A DNA stretch of 8,872 bases from Acidimicrobiales bacterium (GTDB lineage: Bacteria; Actinomycetota; Acidimicrobiia; Acidimicrobiales; JABEUL01): positions 1 to 8,872 of the forward strand of contig JABEUL010000157.1 in the NCBI GenBank assembly GCA_013044465.1, given 5' to 3'. Of the stretch, positions 1-6,569 are shown piece by piece (position 1 is the stretch's first letter; each line of letters begins with the position of its first letter). The notes beneath the pieces are model-generated. The model worked only from the letters and a program-made list of their open reading frames with translations. It did no database searches and was not told where the DNA came from. A program made the translations under genes and the position numbers.

Positions 1-1130
1 GCAACATCAGTTGAACTAGGTCCAGATGCTGAAGGAGCCTGACCGGAATTGTTCCCTCGAGCTGCTCGAAGACCCGCAACTGGTGCTGAAACTCCCGAGG
101 CGAGGGAATTGGTTCCTGAATTTTTTGAAGTTGATATTCCAGAAGCCCCAACTGCTCCAGGCCCACCAGCAGTAGCCACTGCAGTTTTCACATAAGGAGT
201 AGCTTTTTTTGCATATCTCTGTCCAGTTGCAATTCCACCAACTGCAGAAGTGCCAAGTGAGTGAAGCTGTTGAGCATGGTCCCCGGTAAAGTGAACAACT
301 TTTAGTGCTAGCCATGGTGAGAATCCAGCGAGTGCAAGAACCAATATTCCAGAAACCATCTGCGTTATATGCTGGGTTGTCCCAGAGTTGGTCTGGCCAA
401 CTCCGTCAATTAACATTCCATAACCAGTTAGGAAAATGAGAACTAGAATCAGCTTGCTCACAATGAGCGCTGCTGTAGTCTCTATCCAACGCCGTGTCCA
501 AGAAGTGGTCACATCCGCCAAGGATCCAGCGAACGCCAATGGTGCAAATACTGCCGTGATCACAAGAAGTACTTTTCTAACTACGAGAGCTGCATAGACA
601 ATTGCTGTAGCTGCAATCACTGCTAGTGACAATGTAAGTAGAATTCCGGGACTTCCACTCATTGCTCCCAGTGATGTCGTGTCAAGCAATAGATGACCAA
701 GCCCAACCACATTAGTTCCAGTAGCCATTTCAACGATTCCATTAGATAATTGGTCCGTTACTGAAAGCATTATATTTACAACAGCTATTGCCAGGCCACC
801 ACCAATAAAGGCAATAAAGAGACCTTTGACTGCACGACCTAGCCCACCTGGTTCTCTTTTGAGTGCACTTTTAAGGACTTGGAGCACAAAAAGTCCAACT
901 GCTACGACTCCTGTAATTGCCATAACGATACCTAGCTCAAGATTGAATGCAGTCCCGCCGAGATTTACAGCAGTTGCCGAATCTATCTGAGTCCACAACC
1001 AATTAACCGCACTTTGGGCGGCCTGACCAAAGGATGCTGCAATAGATTGGAAGGCGTCCCCTGCAACAGATTTGGCTACTGCACCAGCACAGTTTTGCCA
1101 GCTTGTCGGAAGCCACACTTGACAGCTCAT
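1..1130 (-). CDS. TrbL/VirB6-type T4SS inner-membrane channel protein, partial (C-terminus off left edge)
   Basis: The frame is open from an ATG at 1130 to base 1, giving 376 codons without a stop. The ATG follows the TAA of the upstream gene directly (TAAATG), with GGTGG a few bases upstream as a weak ribosome binding site. The protein begins MSCQVWLPTSWQNC and has about five or six hydrophobic segments, near residues 64-86, 103-125, 163-185, 186-204, 215-238 and 258-277. The stretch AVFAPLAFAGSLAD (193-206), followed by a W-RRW segment and another helix, and GFSPWLALKVVHF (269-281) are typical of TrbL/VirB6-like proteins of actinobacterial conjugative elements. After about residue 300 the chain becomes a Gly/Ala/Ser-rich tail, as in many such proteins. 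By family it would form part of the membrane channel of the conjugation apparatus. It is the last gene of the transfer operon in this window; PrgI-like and VirB4-like genes would be expected beyond base 1. The TrbL-like class is fairly secure, the exact subfamily is not. Confidence 0.82.
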   Translation of the reverse strand, partial: MSCQVWLPTSWQNCAGAVAKSVAGDAFQSIAASFGQAAQSAVNWLWTQIDSATAVNLGGTAFNLELGIVMAITGVVAVGLFVLQVLKSALKREPGGLGRAVKGLFIAFIGGGLAIAVVNIMLSVTDQLSNGIVEMATGTNVVGLGHLLLDTTSLGAMSGSPGILLTLSLAVIAATAIVYAALVVRKVLLVITAVFAPLAFAGSLADVTTSWTRRWIETTAALIVSKLILVLIFLTGYGMLIDGVGQTNSGTTQHITQMVSGILVLALAGFSPWLALKVVHFTGDHAQQLHSLGTSAVGGIATGQRYAKKATPYVKTAVATAGGPGAVGASGISTSKNSGTNSLASGVSAPVAGLRAARGNNSGQAPSASGPSSTDV

Positions 1131-1946
1131 TTATGCCACCGTCCAAGCACCGATTAGCACAGTCCCATATCCCTGGTGCCAAAGAGCAGAACCAACGACA
1201 ATTGTGAGTGTGAAGTAATGATTTGAACTAGTCGTACTATCTGTGATTTTCAATACTCCGGAAACATCCTCGGTTGTCATTCGCACATCCCTTGGTTGCC
1301 ATCCTGCATCGACCATTGATTGCCAAGTGCTATCAGTTGTTACATTTAAACCAGAAACTGACCAACTGACACCTTGGCTCGAGTCAATCTTCCATGTACT
1401 TGCAGATGGAATTGGAGAAGTCTGGCCGGTTGCACCGGGATAAAGGACTGATGTATAGAGCGCCTTATCTTGCAAAGTTACGGGCCAGCCGGGAAGTAGG
1501 TTGGGAGCCTCCTCAGCAACGAGCCAATTTCCAAGCTGAATTCGTGTTTGGCTTTGAAAATTGATATCCAAAAGCCCCTTAATAAACTCGGTGGTCCAAG
1601 TCGAAGCAGAGTTAGAGTTGGATAGGTTGGGCCAATTGCCTTGGATCTCGGGTGAGGGCAGATTTATATGTTCAGCTGTGTAGAACTGATTCATATTATT
1701 TGCGAAGCTGTTTTCGAATCCTTGGTCGTACTGTTGCTGCACTGGTGTGTCTTGAGGCACAGTAGTTTCAGGTGCGACCATCTCGAACGTCGAATGGCTT
1801 TGGGTAGTTGACTTTGTAGTCTGGGACTTTGTCAGGGTTGCAGAACTGCTTCCACCACTTGTGGCAAGGGAAGCTGCCACAAGTACAGAGACTATTAGCA
1901 AAGCAAATACTGAGACGAAAAAGATTAGAATCCTTTTACTTTTCAC
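1131..1946 (-). CDS. Single-pass membrane protein with extracytoplasmic domain, T4SS-associated (VirB8/TcpC-like position)
   Basis: This 271-aa protein starts at a GTG at 1946, which shares the GTGA overlap with the stop of the upstream pilin-like gene; GGTGG lies about 9 nt upstream. The N-terminus is MKSKR followed by one strong hydrophobic helix (about residues 6-29), so it is a signal anchor with the bulk outside the membrane. Residues 28-55 are a Ser/Thr-rich linker. From about residue 75 comes a folded region: a helical part with a TEFIKGLLDINF segment (about 118-129), then a beta-rich C-terminal half with many W, S, T and V residues. The size, topology and place between a pilin-like gene and a TrbL-like gene fit the VirB8/TcpC-like assembly factors of Gram-positive T4SS. 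That is inferred from position and topology; no diagnostic motif was seen. Its stop abuts the start of the TrbL-like gene, implying coupled translation. Confidence 0.75.
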   Translation of the reverse strand: MKSKRILIFFVSVFALLIVSVLVAASLATSGGSSSATLTKSQTTKSTTQSHSTFEMVAPETTVPQDTPVQQQYDQGFENSFANNMNQFYTAEHINLPSPEIQGNWPNLSNSNSASTWTTEFIKGLLDINFQSQTRIQLGNWLVAEEAPNLLPGWPVTLQDKALYTSVLYPGATGQTSPIPSASTWKIDSSQGVSWSVSGLNVTTDSTWQSMVDAGWQPRDVRMTTEDVSGVLKITDSTTSSNHYFTLTIVVGSALWHQGYGTVLIGAWTVA

Positions 1947-2230
1947 AGTTTTCCACCCGCTGCTGCGAAGAAGTTGATTAGTGTCACAGCACCACCAGTT
2001 AGTGCTGCTGCGATAAAGGCAACCAAGACGCCAGTCTTTCCATGTCCTGCAAGCACAGGATTAGTTGAGTGATTCCCAACAGCCCATACTGCAGCACTTA
2101 TTGCAAGTCCTGCTAAAGATGCGACAAGCCCTATTGTCAATAACGCTCCAACGATACTTTCTAGCTCCGCTATTCCTGGTAGTGCCGTGCTATTTGGAGT
2201 CACGTTGATAGCTCCTAATAGTTTGAACAT
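1943..2230 (-). CDS. Small two-helix membrane protein, VirB2/TrbC pilin-like (T4SS)
   Basis: This 95-aa protein starts at an ATG at 2230 with a strong Shine-Dalgarno (GAAAGGAAAA, minus strand of 2236-2245) about 8 nt upstream. It has two hydrophobic helices, about residues 24-50 and 66-90, joined by a polar hairpin GNHSTNPVLAGHGKTG (52-67). The second helix ends in NFFAAAGGKL. The layout of two membrane helices with a short Lys/His-containing loop matches the small VirB2/TrbC-like proteins, including families annotated as DUFs, found in actinobacterial conjugation clusters just before the TcpC-like and TrbL-like genes. There is no long cleavable signal before helix 1, so whether it is processed into a pilus subunit is unknown. 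It overlaps the next gene by 4 nt and lies 23 nt after the hydrolase-like gene, clearly within one operon. Confidence 0.75.
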   Translation of the reverse strand: MFKLLGAINVTPNSTALPGIAELESIVGALLTIGLVASLAGLAISAAVWAVGNHSTNPVLAGHGKTGVLVAFIAAALTGGAVTLINFFAAAGGKL

Positions 2231-2253
2231 AATTATTTTCCTTTCATTTGTTG

Positions 2254-3342
2254 TTACTCGCCCGGTGCCGGATCACGCAATGCGCTTACGCCACCAGAGA
2301 CGAACTCGCCCCACGACTGGACTGCAATTCCATAGTGAGGATTGATTGCTGAGACAACTAGGTTGTTCCCAAGATAAATGCCGACATGAGAGTCGTTTGG
2401 TTGACTCTTGGAATCAGCACCTTTTGTAAATACAAGGTCACCAGGCTCAAGCTGGCTGAGTTTTACACTGACGCCAAGTTGAGATTCTTGGGTGACGCTA
2501 GCTTTAAATTCAATACCAGCTGCGCCCCAAGCAGCTTCCACAAGACCAGGTGCATCGAACGAGTTCGGACCTAAGCTTCCCCACGAATAGGGTTTACCTA
2601 GCTCTGATAAGGCGAAGTTGACTGCAATTAAATGATCTTTCGAAATGTTTGATGGAGTCGAATAGGACTTTGGGAGACCGTGAGTTGTCGACGAGTTAGC
2701 AACGCTCCCGATTCCTTGTCCACATGCACCTCGTTTGTTTCCATTTGCAAGTACTGCACTTACAACTAGCCCTGATAGTTTCCAATACGGGTCAAAATTT
2801 GAAACTATGCCTACAAGGGAAGGCTCAACGATTTGAGCAGCATCCCAGGGAAACATGACCTGCCACTTTGGAACTGCAACTAGTTTTTGAGTAAAAAGAA
2901 TCGTTGAATAAACGGGATCCATAAGTTCGGCAATGGTGGTGTTGCCATTAGCTGGAAAATCCTTATATATTCCAATGCCAACCGTTAAATTACTGAGTTG
3001 ATTGCTCAAGGAACTCTCAAGTATCCCAGCCATCACAGAAATCTGAGCAGCTCTGATGTTTTCACCAGATGCTGACATTGAAGCAGTCACGATCGCATTT
3101 GCATTGTATGACTGTTCCTGATTTAGACCAGTGATGTTTCCAGAGAGCACACAAATCTCCTGGCTCAAAAGCTGGGTTTCCTCGACTGCAGACCATGAAG
3201 ACTCCTGAATAGTTCCACCAACTATGCAAATACCTAAAATGGCTGAAATAGCTAGAGCTGAGGCCACAAAGGACAACAGACAAATTGCGAAGGTATTATT
3301 TTTAATTGCAATCACCGACCATGGAACGGGACTGACCGCCAA
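2254..3342 (-). CDS. Membrane-anchored lysozyme-like + NlpC/P60-fold protein of the T4SS, with catalytic Cys replaced by Ala
   Basis: This 362-aa protein starts at a TTG at 3342, the first possible codon because an in-frame TAA lies directly before it; AGG sits 7 nt upstream. A GTG at codon 10 is an alternative. One membrane helix (about 17-43) anchors it. Residues about 73-180 resemble the transglycosylase-like domain of actinobacterial transfer hydrolases: LNQEQSYNANAIV, ILESSL with a candidate catalytic Glu109, then MDPVYSTILF and VPKWQ. The usual GDRDSLGLFQQRPS-type segment is replaced by LTVGIGIYKDFPANG. Residues about 234-356 are an NlpC/P60 domain: LGKPYSWGSLGPNSFD, PGDLVF (300-305) and SHVGIYLG with His319. 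The nucleophile motif, normally FDCSGL, reads FDAPGL (262-267), with Ala264 encoded by an unambiguous GCA. Cys-dependent peptidase activity should therefore be lost, while the fold is kept. By family such proteins open or bind peptidoglycan for the transfer channel. It is the first gene of the transfer operon. Confidence 0.85.
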   Translation of the reverse strand: MAVSPVPWSVIAIKNNTFAICLLSFVASALAISAILGICIVGGTIQESSWSAVEETQLLSQEICVLSGNITGLNQEQSYNANAIVTASMSASGENIRAAQISVMAGILESSLSNQLSNLTVGIGIYKDFPANGNTTIAELMDPVYSTILFTQKLVAVPKWQVMFPWDAAQIVEPSLVGIVSNFDPYWKLSGLVVSAVLANGNKRGACGQGIGSVANSSTTHGLPKSYSTPSNISKDHLIAVNFALSELGKPYSWGSLGPNSFDAPGLVEAAWGAAGIEFKASVTQESQLGVSVKLSQLEPGDLVFTKGADSKSQPNDSHVGIYLGNNLVVSAINPHYGIAVQSWGEFVSGGVSALRDPAPGE

Positions 3343-3565
3343 TTAGCAACCTGGACTTCAATCGAGATTGGAGCAGTTGGAGCTTGAAAATCATTCCCTT
3401 TCTGTGATCGAGGTGGCCATGGTTAAGTTGTGTAAGTGTGAATTTAATATTTATCATCTCACTTATAGGTTTTGGGAGGTACAACCTATTTTTACCCACC
3501 CGAAAATTTTCACGTCATTGATGGTAGCAAACAAAAAGTGATTATTTTTTAATACCAAACTCAAT
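3343..3565 (-). promoter_or_regulatory. Leader/promoter region of the T4SS operon
   Basis: This 223-bp gap separates the stop of the 325-aa gene from the TTG start of the transfer operon. It holds a 22-bp repeat copy (3471-3492). Reading toward the operon, 3 nt after the repeat comes TATAAG (complement of 3462-3467), a fair -10 box that would give a leader of roughly 110 nt. No TTGACA-like -35 stands 17 nt upstream; that position falls inside the repeat. The minus strand also has a 65-codon frame (3302-3499, GTG start) that overlaps the hydrolase start; I regard it as a probable by-product. No convincing terminator for the 325-aa gene was found. Confidence 0.4.
3471..3492 (-). repeat. 22-bp direct repeat, copy 1 (upstream of T4SS operon)
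   Basis: This is identical to 8657-8678. The core on the plus strand is GGGAGGTACAACCTATTT, containing an AGGT-ACA-ACCT dyad. In this copy only, flanking bases extend it into a 7-bp inverted repeat, ATAGGTT (3465-3471) and AACCTAT (3483-3489), with an 11-nt centre. On the minus strand it precedes TATAAG, as copy 2 precedes TATTAG. The best reading is a regulator or sigma-factor site shared by two operons. Confidence 0.6.
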
Positions 3566-4543
3566 TTATTTAGGTGAGTTTTCTATTGGATAAAGCGATA
3601 GGTCTATAGTTTCATCACTAGTGTGATTTAAAAGTGATACTTGAGAACGCCACCAACGGATAGTGTCTGTTGGTATTGAGACTTCTTTTGAAGATGCAAG
3701 TTCTACAGCTACCCAAAATGTGAGACCTCGCTGCCAAGCTAGCTGGCAAGGTCGTTTAGTACCTGGTCTAGGTCCAGCTACCAATCCCATCAACTCAGTG
3801 TCAGTTAGATGTGTCGTTAGTCGCTCTGCTTCTTTTAATCGAGAAGCTGGTATGACGCCAGGCAATGCAGGCAAATCATCAAGATATTCTGTTGGGCCTG
3901 GATGTTTAATCCACCAATCTCCACATTGAACTACTGAATTCTCTGCTCTTTTTTGTAAAGTCGAATCTCTTGGGGCCCCAGAGATATGAAGTAGTTTCTC
4001 AACTGTTGGAGCAAGTTTGGAATTCTCAGTTACTGCTTCTCCATCTCCTAGGCCAACCACCAGATCAGGATCCCGATTCAAATGAGTACGTCTTTTCCGA
4101 GGTGGGAGTACCCTTGGTGGTTTCGCTGATATCACTGCAGCGGTCAGTAAACTCATTGACTCTTCTAAGTCAACCCTTCCACTTGAGTTTTCCCTAATTT
4201 CTTGGAGCGCTACCAATGCACCTGCAACTGAAGCTATTGGAGATCTAGTTCTTTTACTCCCAGCCCATTCCACAAGATTTAAGACTTCTCTTTGGCTAAT
4301 GATCTGATCTCTTGCTCGGCCCAATTTTTTAGTTCTCATTTTGGCGTAGTCATTTAGGTCGGGATAGCACAAGATGTTGTACCAAGTTGAGAATGACCAG
4401 CTAGGAAAGTAGGTACTGTCTAGTTGATCGAGAATTTTCGGGAGAAATTCTTCAGGCCTCATTTCATTTCGTCTTCCCGGCTGTATTCGGGAAGCAATTT
4501 GGAGAGGCTCGTTTTTGTAAGTTGTAGGGGTAGTTAAAGTCAC
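3566..4543 (-). CDS. Unrecognised 325-aa protein
   Basis: I do not recognise this protein. The frame opens at a GTG at 4543, directly after an in-frame TAA and without a visible Shine-Dalgarno. An ATG at 4462 (residue 28), with GGGAAG about 11 nt upstream, is an equally good or better start and gives 298 aa. It looks soluble, with no membrane segment or signal peptide. An N-terminal region rich in aromatics (STYFPSWSFSTWYN, 43-56) is followed by a helical region (about 64-140), a basic linker PPRKRRTHLNRD (147-158), and a C-terminal half containing CGDWW (207-211), a Pro-rich DDLPALPG stretch and TIRWWRS (294-300). The basic patch and WW motifs hint at nucleic-acid or protein contact, but no catalytic motif is evident. 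It is divergent from the HTH-NUDIX gene across about 100 bp with shared AGGTCA boxes, so it may be co-controlled or a functional partner. Confidence 0.7.
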   Translation of the reverse strand: MTLTTPTTYKNEPLQIASRIQPGRRNEMRPEEFLPKILDQLDSTYFPSWSFSTWYNILCYPDLNDYAKMRTKKLGRARDQIISQREVLNLVEWAGSKRTRSPIASVAGALVALQEIRENSSGRVDLEESMSLLTAAVISAKPPRVLPPRKRRTHLNRDPDLVVGLGDGEAVTENSKLAPTVEKLLHISGAPRDSTLQKRAENSVVQCGDWWIKHPGPTEYLDDLPALPGVIPASRLKEAERLTTHLTDTELMGLVAGPRPGTKRPCQLAWQRGLTFWVAVELASSKEVSIPTDTIRWWRSQVSLLNHTSDETIDLSLYPIENSPK

Positions 4544-4578
4544 TTATGGATCGTCAGCTTTCTTAGGGTGAAATTGGA

Positions 4579-4625
4579 AGGTCATAAGTAGGTCATCTCG
4601 TGGCCATTAGCCTGACATGAGGTCA
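4579..4625. promoter_or_regulatory. AGGTCA boxes in the divergent promoter region
   Basis: Three direct copies occur in the same orientation: AGGTCAT at 4579-4585, AGGTCAT at 4590-4596 and AGGTCA at 4620-4625. The first two are 11 bp apart and the third is 30 bp on, near one and three helical turns. The last copy overlaps an inverted repeat CTGAC-ATGAG-GTCAG (4612-4626). They lie between the 325-aa gene and the HTH-NUDIX gene, so an operator set for the HTH protein or another regulator is likely. This is inference from pattern and position. Confidence 0.45.
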
Positions 4626-4638
4626 GAATTGCTAGGAT
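4612..4638 (+). promoter_or_regulatory. Possible promoter of the HTH-NUDIX/cupin operon, perhaps leaderless
   Basis: CTGACA (4612-4617) resembles a -35 box and TAGGAT (4633-4638) a -10 box, with a short 15-bp spacer. Transcription would start at about 4645, on the A of the ATG, giving a leaderless mRNA, which is common in actinobacteria. The AGGA inside TAGGAT could instead be a Shine-Dalgarno 7 nt before the ATG, in which case the promoter lies further upstream. The sequence alone does not decide. Confidence 0.35.
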
Positions 4639-4644
4639 TTTCAA

Positions 4645-6222
4645 ATGTCTGAGGTTGGAGCAAGTCCGGAAACCACACTTTTGAAGAACCTCGTTAGGGA
4701 AAGACGACTTACCGTTGAAGAGGCTTTGGTGAAGCTTCACCGTCGTGCAGAATCAAGGGGCGAGAATGGATTTGCACTTTCGGAGCGTCAATTCAGACGG
4801 TGGCTCGGTGGTGATGTGACATCGCTGAGTGGTGCTAGGCCTGTAAATATCAGAGTTGTTGAAGCAGAATTTGGTCACTCGATTGAAACGCTTTTAAGTC
4901 TTGACATTCGTCATGTAACTTCTTATGGAACAAATCAATCAGTGGAATCCCCAGAGAACATTGAACTTCGAACACACGAGTTCTTTAACTGGGTAATCAA
5001 TCATTCAGGAATTTGCTTTGAGGATGGTTTTGGAATAATAAGTGGGGAGAAGCAACGAATTCTTTCGGTAACTCCAGGTGAAAGGGCATCAAACGCTTTC
5101 GTACGCTCCAGAATCGGAAGAGCAGAAGTTGCATCAGCAATTGCCGACTACTACGGAGGAACTGATCTTTACGAGATTAGAGTTGGCGAGTCTTTATTGG
5201 CGACAAGCATCTATACGAAACCTTCGTGGATAGGTCTTTCAGTTCCACTAGGAGGTGAAAGAGAGAAATGTAGTGCTCCTAGGTTTGAAGGAGAAATGCA
5301 AACACGACTTAGTGACTATCAAGCTGAATGTGCTCTAAAACGCTTAGCTTCGATTGAGTTATCCGAGACGGTGTTAGTTAATAATCCCCTCTATCGACTG
5401 ACCGAGATAAATCTGGATTCGAGTTCCATACAAGCGAGCTTTGAATGTTCAGAGTTCGCAAGCTATTCAATGACAAGCGATCTTTTGGAATCTGAACTAA
5501 TTGCATCAATTGAAGGCGGAAATAGGGCTTCAAAAAAAAATAACTGTCAACTGCGTGATGCATGGCTGAGCAATTATGAAGCAGCACTTTCATTCGACAA
5601 GAGGAACTGCGTAGGTGGCACGGCTGGTCTCGTGGCAATTTCAGACGGTAATCAATACCAGTTGCTTATCCAAGAAAGGTCAGATCGGGTACTGAATGCA
5701 GCTGGAACGCTAGCAGTAATACCAAAGGCATTCCACCAGCCAATAACAGATCCATATAGCGAGGTGAGAATTTCCACGACTCTGGAGCGGGAGATGGAAG
5801 AGGAGCTATTTGGAAGACCCGATCTTGAGCAACTCACTTCTGATTCTAAAAGGCAAGCAGCGCCACTTCATCCCCTAAATTGCTCAGAACCAATGGGCTG
5901 GCTCAAGGCCCATCCCGAGGCCTGGCAGATGGAATGTACTGGATTTGGGATAAATATGGTCAGCGGCAATTTTGAGTTTGCATCACTAATCGTAATTCAT
6001 GACTCAACTTGGTGGACTAATTACGGTCACATGCTAGAAGCAAACTGGGAGACACAGAGGCTCAGAAGATACTCGTCACACGATGCAGATGGACTAGCAA
6101 ATCTTGTAAATGATCCGGGATGGAACAACGAGGGTCTTTTCGCTTTTATGGAGGGAGTTCAAAGGCTCTCACAAATTTCACCTGGCAAAATAGACTTGCC
6201 AAGAATTGGAGTAAATAAATGA
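4645..6222 (+). CDS. HTH regulator with central sensor-like domain and C-terminal NUDIX-like domain
   Basis: This is a 525-aa soluble protein with an ATG start. Residues about 10-88 form the helix-turn-helix seen in many Streptomyces-type regulators: LLKNLVRERRLT, then LSERQFRRWLGGDV (45-58), then VVEAEFGHSIETLL. Residues about 105-235 form a second domain, with GRAEVASAIADYYGG (158-172) and LLATSIYTKPSWIGLSVPL (184-202), a combination I associate from memory with actinobacterial regulator-enzyme fusions. Residues about 322-510 look like a NUDIX fold: GGTAGLVAIS, LLIQERSD, AGTLAVIPKAFHQP and the helix LEREMEEEL (380-388). The NUDIX box is not canonical: the upstream Glu is one residue out of register, and the loop Gly and the Gly after the EE pair are missing. 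It may therefore bind, rather than cleave, a nucleotide-like ligand. It overlaps the cupin gene by ATGA, so the two are co-translated. It could be a ligand-sensing regulator or part of an enzymatic or defence module. Confidence 0.72.
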   Translation: MSEVGASPETTLLKNLVRERRLTVEEALVKLHRRAESRGENGFALSERQFRRWLGGDVTSLSGARPVNIRVVEAEFGHSIETLLSLDIRHVTSYGTNQSVESPENIELRTHEFFNWVINHSGICFEDGFGIISGEKQRILSVTPGERASNAFVRSRIGRAEVASAIADYYGGTDLYEIRVGESLLATSIYTKPSWIGLSVPLGGEREKCSAPRFEGEMQTRLSDYQAECALKRLASIELSETVLVNNPLYRLTEINLDSSSIQASFECSEFASYSMTSDLLESELIASIEGGNRASKKNNCQLRDAWLSNYEAALSFDKRNCVGGTAGLVAISDGNQYQLLIQERSDRVLNAAGTLAVIPKAFHQPITDPYSEVRISTTLEREMEEELFGRPDLEQLTSDSKRQAAPLHPLNCSEPMGWLKAHPEAWQMECTGFGINMVSGNFEFASLIVIHDSTWWTNYGHMLEANWETQRLRRYSSHDADGLANLVNDPGWNNEGLFAFMEGVQRLSQISPGKIDLPRIGVNK

Positions 6223-6569
6223 ACAACCAATCAAAACACTTTGGAAATGCAAATAAAGAGGGACTTGATCACCGAGGCTGGATAGTTGGCCACTTCATGG
6301 AACAAGATGACGTGAGGCACTCTAACGAAGTCGAGATCAAATGGGGTGCCCACCCTGCAGGTGATAAGAGAGCTTCATGGGTTGATGAAGAGTACCGAAC
6401 AACAGTGCTGCTCCTCATCCAAGGCAAATTCCACATAAATCTTGATTCTGAGAGCTACGTGTTAGAAAATGAGGGGGATTACGTAATGTGGGGCCAAGGC
6501 GTAAGCCATTCATGGAGGGCAGAACTCGATTCAACTGTAATCACCGTAAGGTGGCCTTCCATTTCTTGA
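6219..6569 (+). CDS. Small cupin-fold protein
   Basis: This 116-aa protein starts at an ATG at 6219 that overlaps the stop of the HTH-NUDIX gene (ATGA), with GGAG about 7 nt upstream inside that gene. It reads as a single-domain cupin: RGWIVGHF (19-26), EVEIKWGAHPAGDKR (37-51), a strand TTVLLLIQGKFHINL (61-75), EGDYVMWGQGVSHSW (85-99) and a final strand TVITVRWPS (106-114). It resembles small actinobacterial cupin proteins, some of which I recall being misannotated as signal peptidase I; it has no membrane segment and no Ser/Lys dyad, so that name would be wrong. Cupin metal ligands are only partly present (His45 and His97 are candidates), so it may bind a small molecule without metal catalysis. 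Co-translation suggests it works with the HTH-NUDIX protein, perhaps acting on or binding the same ligand. Confidence 0.75.
   Translation: MNNQSKHFGNANKEGLDHRGWIVGHFMEQDDVRHSNEVEIKWGAHPAGDKRASWVDEEYRTTVLLLIQGKFHINLDSESYVLENEGDYVMWGQGVSHSWRAELDSTVITVRWPSIS

Noticed and set aside
16..315. 99-aa minus-strand ORF at the left edge
   Set aside because: It is a Cys/Trp/Ser-rich shadow in another frame of the TrbL-like gene, which is open across the whole interval.
3302..3499. 65-aa minus-strand ORF upstream of and overlapping the hydrolase gene
   Set aside because: It has no clear ribosome binding site, lies in the proposed promoter and leader, and has an undistinguished composition; its NRLYLPKP start is simply the 22-bp repeat translated.
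3502..3511. GAAAATTTTC palindrome as terminator of the 325-aa gene
   Set aside because: It is AT-rich with no loop and no proper T-run in the transcript direction.
3663..4197. Plus-strand ORFs of 75-88 aa within the 325-aa gene
   Set aside because: They are antisense shadows of a long coherent minus-strand frame, with no supporting start signals.
6219..6569. Signal peptidase I annotation for the cupin protein
   Set aside because: It has no membrane anchor and no Ser/Lys catalytic motif; the strand pattern is that of a cupin.
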